Origin: Flavisolibacter nicotianae
GTDB lineage: Bacteria > Bacteroidota > Bacteroidia > Chitinophagales > Chitinophagaceae
NCBI RefSeq assembly: GCF_003628535.1
Contig: NZ_RBCI01000012.1
Span: 62,001 to 126,000 of the forward strand
DNA length: 64,000 nt
Direction: 5' to 3'
How positions within the stretch are numbered: the first letter of the stretch is position 1; each line of letters opens with the position of its first letter. Made by a program: the position numbers and the translations under genes. The notes under the pieces were generated by a model, which saw only the letters and a list, made by a program, of their open reading frames with translations, did no database searches and had not been told where the DNA came from. Of the stretch, positions 50,594-61,200 are shown piece by piece.

Positions 50594-52291
50594 TTACAGA
50601 TTTCCTTTTTTCAATTCCTCTACTGCGTAATTGGCAGCACGGGCCGAAAACGCCATATAGGTCAGCGACGGATTCTGTGTGGATGTGGAAGTCATGCTGG
50701 CGCCGTCAGTTACAAACACATTTTTGCAAAGGTGCATCTGGTGCCATTTGTTGAGCAACGACGTTTTCGGATCACGCCCCATGCGAACGCCACCCATTTC
50801 GTGGATATCCAGGCCCGGGGCTTGTTTGGAGTCGTATGCCTTGACATTGATAAAGCCGGCTTTTTCAAACATCTCCGTCATCTGCGCCATGTAATCCCTG
50901 ATCATCTTTTCATCGTTGTCGTCGTAGTCGATATTGACCTTCAGGAGCGGCATGCCCCAGTCGTCTTTTTTGCTGTCGAGGGAAACAAAATTGGTTTCTT
51001 TCGGAATGGTTTCGCCCATCATGTGCGAACCGACTTTCCAGGATTGCAGTTTGGGGTTGAGCAGGCTTTGTTTCAGGGGCATGCCAAAGCCATCCTTGCT
51101 GCTTTCCTCGTTGCGGTAGGCGCCAAAACCTGCTGCATACCCGCGCAGGAAATCCGTTTCCTGGCGGAACACGTTGCGGAAGCGGGGAATATAGCCCGAC
51201 GTGGGACGACGGCCATCGGTGGTGAACTCGCCGGCGCCTTCGTATTCGCCCGACACCCGTGCACGATAAAGGTGAAAGGCGACGTATTTACCCAACACGC
51301 CGCTGTCGTTGCCCAGGCCATTGGGAAAGCGGTGCGAGGTGGAATTCAACAGAATGAGGTTTGTATTCAGGGCCGCTGCATTCACGAAGATGACTTTTGC
51401 ATAAAAGTCGATGGCGTCTTTTGTGTTGTTGTCGATCACCTTAACGCCGGTTGCTTTACCTTTTTGTTCATCGTAGATGATGGAGTGAACAACGGAGTTC
51501 GGACGAAGGGTCAGGTTGCCGGTCTTGGCGGCCCACGGAATCGTGGACGCATTGGAACTGAAATAACCTCCAAAAGGGCAGCCCCGTTCGCACAGAGTGC
51601 GGTTCTGGCATTTGGCGCGGCCCTGTTCGAGGTGAACGGGCTGCGGTTGCGACAGGTGGGCACAGCGGCCGCTGATCACATACCGGTCCTTATAAGCCTT
51701 TTCAACGGATTGCTTGAAATACTTCTCCACAACATTGAGCGGAAAGCCCGGGAGAAACTCGCCATCGGGCAAGTGCGGCAGGCCGTCTTTGTCCCCGGCG
51801 ATGCCGGCAAATTTTTCAACATAGCTGTACCAGGGCGCTATGTCTTCGTAGCGGATGGGCCAGTCCACGGCAAAGCCATCGCGGGCCGGGCCTTCAAAAT
51901 CGTAAGGGCTCCAGCGCTGCGTTTGCCGGGCCCACAGCAGCGATTTACCGCCCACCTGGTAACCGCGGATCCAGTCGAACGGTTTTTCCTGCACATAGGG
52001 ATGCTCTTTGTCTTTGACAAAGAATTGCGTGGTGGCTTCGCCAAAAGCATAACACTTCGATACCACGGGATTTGCTTCCCGCACATCCAGCGGCAGGTTT
52101 CCGCGAAGTGTAAATTCCCAGGGCATTTTGTTGGTGGTCGGGTAGTCTTTGATGTGTTGCACATCGCGACCCCGTTCCAGCACCAGAGTTTTCAAGCCCT
52201 TCTCACAAAATTCCTTGGCGGCCCAGCCGCCGCTGATACCCGAGCCAATGACAATGACGTCGTAGGTTCTGTCTTTAATTGTATCGCCCAT
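50594..52291 (-). CDS. GMC family FAD oxidoreductase
   Basis: A 565-residue flavoprotein of the glucose-methanol-choline family. The FAD loop is VIVIGSGISGGWAAKEF near the N-terminus, with a CxxGCPFGGYFSS segment in the middle. The catalytic His497 is in HEMGGVRMG and Asn540 in STQNPSLTYMA. There is no signal peptide; the partner at 52298, 6 bases upstream, is the gluconate-2-dehydrogenase subunit-3 type. That pairing is the standard two-gene module for oxidising a sugar or polyol at the membrane, with electrons passed to the respiratory chain. The substrate is not identifiable. Confidence 0.9.
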   Translation of the reverse strand: MGDTIKDRTYDVIVIGSGISGGWAAKEFCEKGLKTLVLERGRDVQHIKDYPTTNKMPWEFTLRGNLPLDVREANPVVSKCYAFGEATTQFFVKDKEHPYVQEKPFDWIRGYQVGGKSLLWARQTQRWSPYDFEGPARDGFAVDWPIRYEDIAPWYSYVEKFAGIAGDKDGLPHLPDGEFLPGFPLNVVEKYFKQSVEKAYKDRYVISGRCAHLSQPQPVHLEQGRAKCQNRTLCERGCPFGGYFSSNASTIPWAAKTGNLTLRPNSVVHSIIYDEQKGKATGVKVIDNNTKDAIDFYAKVIFVNAAALNTNLILLNSTSHRFPNGLGNDSGVLGKYVAFHLYRARVSGEYEGAGEFTTDGRRPTSGYIPRFRNVFRQETDFLRGYAAGFGAYRNEESSKDGFGMPLKQSLLNPKLQSWKVGSHMMGETIPKETNFVSLDSKKDDWGMPLLKVNIDYDDNDEKMIRDYMAQMTEMFEKAGFINVKAYDSKQAPGLDIHEMGGVRMGRDPKTSLLNKWHQMHLCKNVFVTDGASMTSTSTQNPSLTYMAFSARAANYAVEELKKGNL

Positions 52292-52297
52292 AATTGC

Positions 52298-52837
52298 TTA
52301 TGCTTGGTGAATAATGGTTTTGACCGGGAATGCACCGTTGTAGCGGCCCGGTACCAGTTCGTAATGAAAAATATCGCCGAGTACAGGCTTGGATGTGAGA
52401 TAGCCCTGGATGGTCAGGTTCTTCATTAGCTTGTAAAACTGCAGGGCATCTTCCGATGCCTTTTTGTTTTCCAGGGCTGTCAGGATTTCGGAACGTTGTG
52501 CAGCCGAAGCGCCGGCAAACGTGGTGTTGTGTGCCTTTTTCATCATGCTCTCCACCTCCTTCATGCCGCCGGTGAATTTTTTTTGTGCGTCTTTATCAAA
52601 ACACTGGTCCATCATACGCAGGGCATGCAGATGGGCGTAGGTGTCTTTTGCACCCGGGGTGGAAGATGCAGGGAGCAGGGTTTCCGCAAATTCGGCAAGC
52701 ATCGTTTCCTGGTCGGCCGTAACCGCAATATTTTTTAAGAGAACCGAGGCCTTGTTCTCCTTGTGAAGGCAGGAGGGAAGAACGGCTGTGCCCCCGGCGA
52801 TCACAAAAAGGTATTTAACTGCTGTGCGACGTTCCAT
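52298..52837 (-). CDS. Gluconate 2-dehydrogenase subunit 3 family lipoprotein
   Basis: A 179-residue partner of the GMC oxidoreductase. The N-terminus MERRTAVKYLFVIAGGTAVLPSC combines a twin-arginine-like start with a lipobox ending at Cys23, so export as a lipoprotein is likely, possibly by Tat and carrying the flavoprotein with it. The rest is helical (AEFAETLLPASSTPGAKDTYAHLHALRMMDQC), typical of the GDH subunit 3 family. It is the first gene of the minus-strand pair, and the gap to the GMC gene is 6 bases. Confidence 0.88.
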   Translation of the reverse strand: MERRTAVKYLFVIAGGTAVLPSCLHKENKASVLLKNIAVTADQETMLAEFAETLLPASSTPGAKDTYAHLHALRMMDQCFDKDAQKKFTGGMKEVESMMKKAHNTTFAGASAAQRSEILTALENKKASEDALQFYKLMKNLTIQGYLTSKPVLGDIFHYELVPGRYNGAFPVKTIIHQA

Positions 52838-53159
52838 ATGGCAGATACATATTTATAAGTATGAATGATTCGATTTGAAGTTGCTCCTGAAACTACGTAT
52901 TTCCTTTCAACCGGATTTTGTTTTTGCAGTTCAATTCTGCAATCTACTCTGTGAAAAAAAGAGTGGCTGGTATTTTTTTAATCAAGTTGAATGTTTTTTT
53001 GCTTGCCGTGCAGCAATTTGAAATGCCGCTTATGTCCTTATTAAAAGCGATCAAAAAAATTAAAGGTTTTTTGTGAAAAAAATTTGTTAATCGAAAAATT
53101 GCTTTTAACTTTTCTCGATTTTATCACTGTATAACATTAAAAACTAAAAACGATTGATT
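52838..53159. other. Divergent promoter region between GMC pair and SusC
   Basis: About 320 A/T-rich bases with no gene. It holds the SusC promoter (53083-53113); no clear minus-strand promoter was picked out. Confidence 0.5.
53083..53113 (+). promoter_or_regulatory. Promoter of the SusC/SusD genes
   Basis: TTTG (53083-53086), exactly 19 bases, then TAACTTTT (53106-53113), one base from TAnnTTTG. The SusC start codon follows about 45 bases later. Confidence 0.55.
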
Positions 53160-56100
53160 ATGCTAGAAAAGCTAACTGCTCCGCGGTTATGGTTTGCATT
53201 ATTCTTTCTCTTTTTCAGCTCGCTTGTCTTTGCCCAGCAAAAAAGGGTTACCGGGAAGGTAACGGGTGAAGACGGAAAACCTGTAGCCGGTGCTACAGTA
53301 ACTGCCCGGGGCACGTCTGTTTCCACTCAAACAACTGATGACGGAACATTTTCTTTCAACGTTCCGCAAAACACAAGCCGGCTTGTTGTGACATCAGTGG
53401 GTTACGACCCCCAGGAAATTGCAGTTGGCTCGGGAGATGTTTCCGTTTCCCTGCGTTCCAATGCCGCTTCCATGAATGAAGTGGTGGTAACAACGGGTTA
53501 CGTCACGCAGCGAAAAAAGGAAGTGACAGGCTCTGTTGCCGTTGTGAATGTTACACAGCTAAAACAGCAGCCTACCGGAACGTTCGCAGAAGCGTTGCAG
53601 GGTAAAGCTTCTGGAGTGCAAATTATCAGTTCCGGCCAGCCGGGTGCCGGCACCGATATCCGCATCAGGGGCATCACCGGTTTTGGTAACAACCAGCCGC
53701 TGGTCATTGTGGATGGCGTGCGGGGCAACCTGAACGACATTAACCCGAATGATGTGGAGTCTGTACAGGTATTGAAAGATGCCGCTGCCGCCATTTATGG
53801 CGTAGCAGGTTCGAACGGCGTTCTCATTGTTACCACAAGAAAAGGAAGAAGCGGGAAGGCGAGAGTAAGCTATGATGCTTATTATGGTGTTGCCACCCAA
53901 GGAAAGGGCTACGATCTTGCCAGTACGCAGGAAGAAGCCAATGCCATCTGGCAACAAATGCTGAACTCCGGTTTGAAACCCGGTGATGTAAACTGGGGCA
54001 ACAAACAATTTGGAAACGGCGCTACGCCGGTGATCCCGGATTACATCACCCCAACCGGGTATACAGGGTCTGATCCATCTAAAATAGACCCCTCTTTGTA
54101 CGACAAGAACAGCTACCAGATTACCAGGGCCAATAAAATTGGTACAAACTGGTACAAGGAAATTACACGCAATGCACCGACGCAAAGCCATAACATTTCT
54201 GTCAGTTCTGGCACGGATAAGAGCAGCTATTTCTTTTCCATGAACTACCTGGACCAGCAGGGGATTGCCAAGTTTCAATACCTGAAGCGCTACTCTGTTC
54301 GAGCCAATACCCAATTCAATGTGAACAATCACATACGGCTCGGTGAAAATGCCTATATTTTCTACCGGCAGAATCCCCGTTTCGGCAACCAGGGAGAAGG
54401 CAGCCCGTTCAGCATGGCGCTGCGGGAAGATCCCATCATCCCGGTATATGATATCATGGGCAACTTTGCGGGTACCAAATCGCAGGGACTGGGGAATGCC
54501 CAGAACGTGTATGCGAACGTTTACCGCACCAAGGACAACCGTGGTAACCAGTGGGATTTCAGCGGAAACGTGTTTGCCGAAGTTGATTTCCTGAAGAATT
54601 TCACGGTCCGCACAACTTTTGGTGGCGTAATGGACAACCAGTACTATTATAACTTCAACTATGTCGGTTACGAAAACGCGGAAGGAAACACCGGTACCAA
54701 CTCCTTTAGCGAAGGTGCCCAATACAACACCCAATGGACATTTAATAACACACTTACCTATAGTAAAATATTTGCCACGAACCACAACGTAAGGGTTCTT
54801 CTGGGTACAGAGGCTGTTCAATATAAGGGCCGCGGCCTGGGTGCCACCCGAAGCAATTATTTCTCTGAAAATCCGAACTTCTGGACGATCGACGCAGGTG
54901 CTGCAAGCCCTGCGAACAGTGGCTATGCTTACCAAAGCGCCTTATGGTCACAGTTTGCGAGTGTTGATTATGGCTTCAAAGGCAAGTACTTATTGCATGG
55001 AAGTATCCGCAGGGACGGTGCCTCTCAGTTTGTTGGCAGCAAGCGGTTCGCTTATTTCCCTGCCGGTTCGGCTGCCTGGCGCATTTCGCAGGAAGACTTT
55101 ATGAAAGGCGTCAGCTTTTTCAATGACCTGAAATTGCGTTACAGTTGGGGCAAGTTGGGGAATGCCGCGAACGTGTCTTCAACGAACCCGTATAATCTGT
55201 ATGCGTCCCGGTCTGGCTTCTCTTTCTACGACATCGGTGGTACCAGCACAGCTCCTGCTCCCGGTTTCTACCAGAGCAATATCGGGAACACCAATACCAC
55301 CTTTGAGGGAGACATTATTTCTAATATAGGGATTGATGCAACTATTTTGCGGAATAAACTTGACCTGAGCATCGACTACTATAAAAAAGCCGTAAGCGGT
55401 TTGTTGTTCCGAGCCTCTGGTCCCCAATACCAGGTTGTCTACACCGGCGGTGCAGGACTCCCGCAAGTGAATATCGGCGACATGCAAAACACCGGTATTG
55501 ATGCCAACGTTACATACCATGGTGCGATAAAACGCGATTTCAAATTTGATGTCACTGCAACCTTCACATCGTACAACAACAAGATCAAAAGCATTCCCGG
55601 TGCCAATTACTTCGATCCCGGTGCTATCCGGAACGTAACCATTACCCGCAACCAAGTAGGGCATGCCGTGGGTGAGTTTTATGGTTACAAGGTGCTGGGC
55701 CTTTTCCAAAGTGCGGACGAAGTGGCCAAAGCGCCTACGCAAAACGGTGCAGAGCCTGGCGTATTCCGTTATGCTGACATTGACGGCAACGGAAAGATCG
55801 ACCAAAACGACCGGACCTTTATTGGTAATCCCAATCCGGATTTCACTTACGGTTTGAACATTTCGTTCAACTACAAGGCCTTTGACTTTTCCACCTTCTT
55901 CTTTGGTTCACAGGGGAACGACATTTTCAACCAAACCCTGTATTATACCGATTTCCCTGATTTCTTTAAAGGCGCGATCAGAAGAGAGGCAGCCTTGAAT
56001 GCCTGGACGCCAACTAACACGTCCACGAACATTCCGAAACTGCTGAATGCGGGTACCTTTAGCACGGATGCGGTTACCAGCAGCTATTTTGTAAGCAATG

Positions 56101-56351
56101 GTTCCTACCTGCGCAACAAGCAAATGCAGCTGGGTTATACACTGCCCAACAGCCTTCTTTCCCGGTATGGTATTGAGCGGTTCCGGATTTATGTACAGTC
56201 AGCCAACATGTTCACCATCACCAAGTACAAAGGCCTGGATCCGGAACTTTCGAGCCCCGATCCGAATGCCCGTACGCCATTGTTTGGCATCGACCAGGGT
56301 AACTATCCCCACACCCCTTATTACCTTGTTGGTGTTAATCTTAACTTCTGA
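53160..56351 (+). CDS. SusC/RagA-type TonB-linked outer membrane transporter
   Basis: A 1063-residue outer-membrane transporter. It has a signal peptide (about 1-25, SLVFAQ), a carboxypeptidase-regulatory-like domain (RVTGKVTGEDGKPVAGATVTARG, about 28-110), the SusC plug (ALQGKASGVQIISSG, GTDIRIRGITGFGNNQPLVIVDGV) and a long beta-barrel ending with aromatic VGVNLNF. The start at 53160 is ATG; an in-frame TTG lies 6 bases earlier. With SusD next door it forms the lidded complex that imports oligosaccharides or peptides using TonB. No sigma/anti-sigma pair is adjacent, so control may be by the plain promoter upstream. Confidence 0.93.
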   Translation: MLEKLTAPRLWFALFFLFFSSLVFAQQKRVTGKVTGEDGKPVAGATVTARGTSVSTQTTDDGTFSFNVPQNTSRLVVTSVGYDPQEIAVGSGDVSVSLRSNAASMNEVVVTTGYVTQRKKEVTGSVAVVNVTQLKQQPTGTFAEALQGKASGVQIISSGQPGAGTDIRIRGITGFGNNQPLVIVDGVRGNLNDINPNDVESVQVLKDAAAAIYGVAGSNGVLIVTTRKGRSGKARVSYDAYYGVATQGKGYDLASTQEEANAIWQQMLNSGLKPGDVNWGNKQFGNGATPVIPDYITPTGYTGSDPSKIDPSLYDKNSYQITRANKIGTNWYKEITRNAPTQSHNISVSSGTDKSSYFFSMNYLDQQGIAKFQYLKRYSVRANTQFNVNNHIRLGENAYIFYRQNPRFGNQGEGSPFSMALREDPIIPVYDIMGNFAGTKSQGLGNAQNVYANVYRTKDNRGNQWDFSGNVFAEVDFLKNFTVRTTFGGVMDNQYYYNFNYVGYENAEGNTGTNSFSEGAQYNTQWTFNNTLTYSKIFATNHNVRVLLGTEAVQYKGRGLGATRSNYFSENPNFWTIDAGAASPANSGYAYQSALWSQFASVDYGFKGKYLLHGSIRRDGASQFVGSKRFAYFPAGSAAWRISQEDFMKGVSFFNDLKLRYSWGKLGNAANVSSTNPYNLYASRSGFSFYDIGGTSTAPAPGFYQSNIGNTNTTFEGDIISNIGIDATILRNKLDLSIDYYKKAVSGLLFRASGPQYQVVYTGGAGLPQVNIGDMQNTGIDANVTYHGAIKRDFKFDVTATFTSYNNKIKSIPGANYFDPGAIRNVTITRNQVGHAVGEFYGYKVLGLFQSADEVAKAPTQNGAEPGVFRYADIDGNGKIDQNDRTFIGNPNPDFTYGLNISFNYKAFDFSTFFFGSQGNDIFNQTLYYTDFPDFFKGAIRREAALNAWTPTNTSTNIPKLLNAGTFSTDAVTSSYFVSNGSYLRNKQMQLGYTLPNSLLSRYGIERFRIYVQSANMFTITKYKGLDPELSSPDPNARTPLFGIDQGNYPHTPYYLVGVNLNF

Positions 56352-56372
56352 TTTTTACAACCCACTTAGTAT

Positions 56373-58169
56373 ATGAAAAGAATGAAGAATAAATTTTTGA
56401 TCATTAGCGGGTTGACGGTTGCCATTGGCATCGCGGCCTGTAAAAAAAGTTTCCTGGATAAAGCTCCATTAGGTACTCTGAGCCCTGAGATCGTCGCAAC
56501 AGAATCCGGAATTCAGGGAATTTTGATTGGTGCCTATTCAATGGTCGACGGAACCGGTGGCGGCGTTGGTAACTACGGTGCCGCTATTTCGAACTGGACA
56601 TTTGGCGGTGTAGCCAGTGACGACGCCTACAAAGGCTCCGATCCAAGTGATATCGCTGATCTGGCCCAGTTTGAACAATTCAAAACACTGACACCGACCA
56701 ACAGTGCGTTGGACCAGAAATGGGTCGGTATGTATAAGGGTGCGCAACGCTCCAACGACGCCATCCGGACACTGGCCATTGCCAAAGGCATCTCTGCCAA
56801 TACAGCTACACAAATCACGGCACAAGCAAGGTTTCTCCGGGCATTTTTTCATTACGAGCTCAAGAAAGTGTTCGGCAATATCATCTATGCCGATGAAACG
56901 GTAACTCCCGATAATACCAATCAGGACAACAAGGCAGATGCATGGCCAAAAATTGAAGCGGATTTGAAATTTGCTGCGGACAACCTGCCTGAAACATGGT
57001 CGGAAGTTGGCCGCGCCAACAAGTGGGCCGCGAAAGCCCTGCTGGCAAAAGTGTACATGCAGCAAGGCAAGTACACGGAAGCATATCCACTCCTGCAAGA
57101 CGTGATTGCCAACGGTAAAACAACAGGTGGTGCGAAATACGATTTGTTCCAGCACTTCTACTCCAACTTCAACCCGCAACAAAAGAATGGCCCCGAGTCG
57201 ATCTGGGCAGCGCAGACTTCTGTAAAAGATAATTCCAGCGTTGACTGGGGTGGTGATCCAAACGGAAACTACGGCGATCTCCTGAACTTTCCGTACAACG
57301 GTGGTCCGGGTGCCTGCTGCGGTTTTTACAATCCTTCACAGGACCTGGCCAATGCCTTTAAAACAGACGCCAATGGTCTTCCCTTGCTGGATGAATCGTA
57401 TGCGACAGGCCTGAACGTAAGCGATAAAACAACGCCTTATACCGGAAACCTCGATCCACGGATTGACTGGGCAATCGGGCGGCCGGGTATTCCATACCTT
57501 GACTGGGGCAACCACCCCGGTGAAGACTGGATCCGGAACCCGGTGAACGATGGCCGTTTCAGCCCGAAGAAAAATGTGTACGCCAAGTCGCAGAAAGATG
57601 GGTACACCGACGCGGGAAGTGCCTACTGGGGACCGAACGAGCTGGTGGCCAACAACGTCAACCTGATTCGTTTTGCCGATGTTCTTTTAATGGCAGCCGA
57701 ATGTGCCGTGAAAGCAAATGATATCCCAACGGCTATGAATTATGTAAACAAGGTTCGCAACCGTGCAGCGGATAAAACAGGCTGGGTGTACAAGACGGGC
57801 GCCTACAATGCAGCGACGGCCACGTATGCTGATCAAACAACACCGGCAGACAACTACAAAATTGCTCCTTACACCGCAGCTACATTCAATGCCGGCAACG
57901 CACTTGCGGCCGTTCGCTTCGAAAGAAGGCTGGAACTGGCTATGGAAGGGCACCGCTTCTTTGATTTGCAGCGTTATGACAAAGAATCTCCGGGTTTGAT
58001 GGCTGATGTGCTGAACCGGTATATCGGTCGTGAAAAAGCACTCAGGCCGTTGAAAAAAGATGCGCAGTTTATCAAAGGAAGAAATGAGATCTTCCCCATC
58101 CCGCAAAATGAAATCGACCAGATGAATGCCGACGGGAAAATCCGTTTGGTGCAGAATCCTGGCTACTAA
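56373..58169 (+). CDS. SusD/RagB nutrient-binding lipoprotein
   Basis: A 598-residue surface lipoprotein with a lipobox ending at Cys23 (GIAACKKS). SusD marks are the N-terminal SFLDKAPLGTLSPEIVATES and TPR-like helices (QARFLRAFFHYELKKVFGNI). The C-terminal IRFADVLLMAAECAVKAND and RRLELAMEGHRFFDLQRY are diagnostic of the family. It caps the SusC channel and binds the ligand. It starts 21 bases after SusC and ends before a 15-pair terminator, so the two form one transcript. Confidence 0.93.
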   Translation: MKRMKNKFLIISGLTVAIGIAACKKSFLDKAPLGTLSPEIVATESGIQGILIGAYSMVDGTGGGVGNYGAAISNWTFGGVASDDAYKGSDPSDIADLAQFEQFKTLTPTNSALDQKWVGMYKGAQRSNDAIRTLAIAKGISANTATQITAQARFLRAFFHYELKKVFGNIIYADETVTPDNTNQDNKADAWPKIEADLKFAADNLPETWSEVGRANKWAAKALLAKVYMQQGKYTEAYPLLQDVIANGKTTGGAKYDLFQHFYSNFNPQQKNGPESIWAAQTSVKDNSSVDWGGDPNGNYGDLLNFPYNGGPGACCGFYNPSQDLANAFKTDANGLPLLDESYATGLNVSDKTTPYTGNLDPRIDWAIGRPGIPYLDWGNHPGEDWIRNPVNDGRFSPKKNVYAKSQKDGYTDAGSAYWGPNELVANNVNLIRFADVLLMAAECAVKANDIPTAMNYVNKVRNRAADKTGWVYKTGAYNAATATYADQTTPADNYKIAPYTAATFNAGNALAAVRFERRLELAMEGHRFFDLQRYDKESPGLMADVLNRYIGREKALRPLKKDAQFIKGRNEIFPIPQNEIDQMNADGKIRLVQNPGY

Positions 58170-58196
58170 GCCGCTTCGATAAAAATTCGAACAAAC

Positions 58197-58229
58197 AAAA
58201 TGAGGTAGAGTAAAACTCTACCTCATTTT
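58197..58229 (+). terminator. Terminator of the SusC/SusD operon
   Basis: AAAATGAGGTAGAGT (58197-58211) pairs with ACTCTACCTCATTTT (58215-58229) around an AAA loop, 28 bases after SusD. Confidence 0.85.
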
Positions 58230-58285
58230 CGTTGTATCCCTCTTTTCTTTATATTGTTGCTCTCATTTCAGCAAAGCCATTCTTG

Positions 58286-61200
58286 ATGAAAATCGCCTTC
58301 CACCCCTTTTCTTACTTGCTGATCGCAAGTTGCTTGTTTGCCGTTTCCTGCAAAAACAAACCCCTGTTTCACCAGCTGTCTTCATCCAAAACAGGCATCC
58401 ATTTCAACAACAAAATCGTGGAGAATGATTCCATTAATCCGATTGACCTGACGAACATCTATAACGGTGGCGGCGTCGGCATCGGCGATTTTAATAACGA
58501 CGGTCTGCAGGACGTATACTTTACCGGGAACCTCGTACCCAACCAGCTTTATCTGAATAAAGGCAACATGGAGTTCCGGGATATCACAAAAGAGGCCGGT
58601 GTGGAAGGCCAGGGACGGTGGAGCCGTGGCGTTGCTGTTGTGGACATCAACAACGATGGCTGGCTTGACATGTATGTTTGTGCCACCATGCTTGATGATC
58701 CGCAGAAACGGCAGAACCTTCTCTATGTGAATCAGGGTGCAAAGACAGATGGCGTACCCCGCTTTAAAGAAATGGCCGCAGATTATGGCTTGAATGATAC
58801 CACGCATTCCACCATGGCGGCTTTTTTTGATTACGACAATGATGGTGACCTTGACATGTACCTCGCGGTGAACCAGATTATCAAAGGCGACAATCCTTCT
58901 GTCTTCCGTCCGCGCATCACAGACGGCCATCATCCGAGCACCGGCCGTTTGTACCGGAATGATTTCGACTCTGCCCGCAGGCATCCCTATTTTACCGATG
59001 TGTCGCATGAGGCAGGCGTGACCATCGAGGGATATGGCCACGGCGTGACCATCGCTGATTTTAACAGGGACGGCTGGAAGGATATTTTTGTTACCAACGA
59101 TTTTAATTCAACCGACCTGCTTTACATCAATAACCACAACGGCACGTTTACCGACAAAGCAACGACGTATTTCAAACACACATCGGCCAATGGTATGGGG
59201 CAGGACGTTATCGACATCAATAACGACGGCCTGTCGGATGTTGTGGAACTGGACATGAATCCGGAAGACAACTTCCGGAAGAAGATGATGATGAATGGCA
59301 ACAGCTACCAGACCTACCAGAACAGCGATCATTACGGCTATCAGTACCAGTATGTGCGCAACAGCCTGCAATTAAACCAGGGGCCGCGAGTGCTGGAGAA
59401 CGACTCGATTGGCGATCCGATCTTCAGCGACGTTGGCTATTTTTCCGGCATTGCCGAAACCGACTGGAGCTGGACACCGCTGGTGACGGATTTCGACAAC
59501 GATGGCTATCGTGATATCGTTGTTTCAAACGGCTATCCCAAGGATGTGACCGACCATGATTTTGTTGCCTTCCGCAGGGATGCCTTCTCGATTGCGCCAA
59601 AAAAATACCTACTCGAACAGATACCACAGGTGAAGCTTCACAACTACGCTTTTCGCAACAAGGGAAATGCAACATTCGATAACGCAACGCAAAGCTGGGG
59701 GCTGATGGAACCCTCGTTTTCCAATGGCGGCGCTTATGCCGATTTGGATAACGACGGCGACATGGACATGATCATCAACAATATCAATGACGAGGCGTTT
59801 GTGTATGAAAACCGGTTGAACGATAACAAGGACGAGCCTTCACACTACCTGGGTGTGCAGCTGGCCGGAGCCGCGCAAAACCGGAACGGCCTTGGTGCAT
59901 GGGTGGAAGTTTATTATGGCGGTCAGCAGCAGGTGTACGAGCAAACACCGTACAGGGGATATCTGTCCACTGTGCAACTGCAACCACATTTTGGCCTGGG
60001 CAAAGCCACCTCGGTTGATTCGCTGGTGGTAAAATGGCCAAACGGCCGAAAGCAGGTTCTTCGCAATGTCAAAGCCGACGAGGTAGTCAATGTCAGCATC
60101 GCCAATGCAAACGAAACCTACGACTGGTCGCGGCCGGCTTTGGCAACGGAGGCTTTGCTGGTGGATGTAACCAAATCGCTGAACATTAACCTGCAGCATG
60201 TGAAACGCGACTTCATCGACTTCAACGTGCAGAAATTACTGCCACACAAATATTCTGAATACGGGCCGGCCATCGCTGTTGGCGATGTCAATGGCGATGG
60301 GCTGGATGACATGGTCGTGGGGGGCAATTTTACTTTCTCAACGACGTTTTTGCTGCAGCAGGCCAATGGCAGTTTCAGTAAAAGCGAGCTGCCGCGAAAA
60401 GATACGTTTCAGCACTGGGTCAATACCGGTCTGGCCCTGTTTGATGCCGATGGCGACGGCGACCTCGATCTTTATGTGGCCAGGGGTGGTTACGAAGCCG
60501 AGCCAGGGTCGAAAGATTACCAGGACGAGTTATGGCTGAATGGCGGCAGGGGCATGTTCACGCAGGATACGGCGGCGCTGCCGCAAATTCACACGAGCAA
60601 ATCCTGCATTCGTCCGTTCGATTACGACAACGACGGCGACCTCGATCTGTTTGTTGCCGGGAGAGTGGATCCCTGGAATTATCCAAAACCGGTGGCCAGC
60701 ACAATCCTGCGCAACGACAGCCGTCCGGGCAAAGTGGCGTTTACCGATGTAACGGCTTCGGTGGCGCCGTTTTTGAGCAAGGCCGGTTTGATCAGCGATG
60801 TAGTGAGTACCGACTTCGATGGCGACGGTTGGACCGATTTGGTGATGGCAGGAGAATGGATGCCCGTTCGCTTCCTGAAAAATGAAAAAGGCACCTTTAA
60901 AGAAGTCACGGCAAGTACCGGTGCAGCCAATCATGTTGGCTGGTGGAATTCGATCCTGCCCGGCGATTTCGACAACGACGGCGACGTGGATTATGTGGTG
61001 AGCAACCTGGGGCTAAATTCGTTTTATCGTGGCAGTGAAAAAGAACCGGTAAGCATCTATGCCAAGGATTTCGACAATAACGGCAGTTTGGATGCGATCC
61101 CCACGTTGTACCTGCCTCGCTCCAACGATAACGCCGAGCGAAAAGAATTTCCAGCCCACACACGGGACGATATTTCCAAGCAAATGATTTCCTTTAAATC

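Noticed and set aside
50582-52429. A 615-codon open frame on the plus strand opposite the GMC oxidoreductase
   Set aside because: It mirrors the GMC gene and part of its partner, which show full catalytic motifs. The plus-strand reading has no family features and is a codon-bias shadow.
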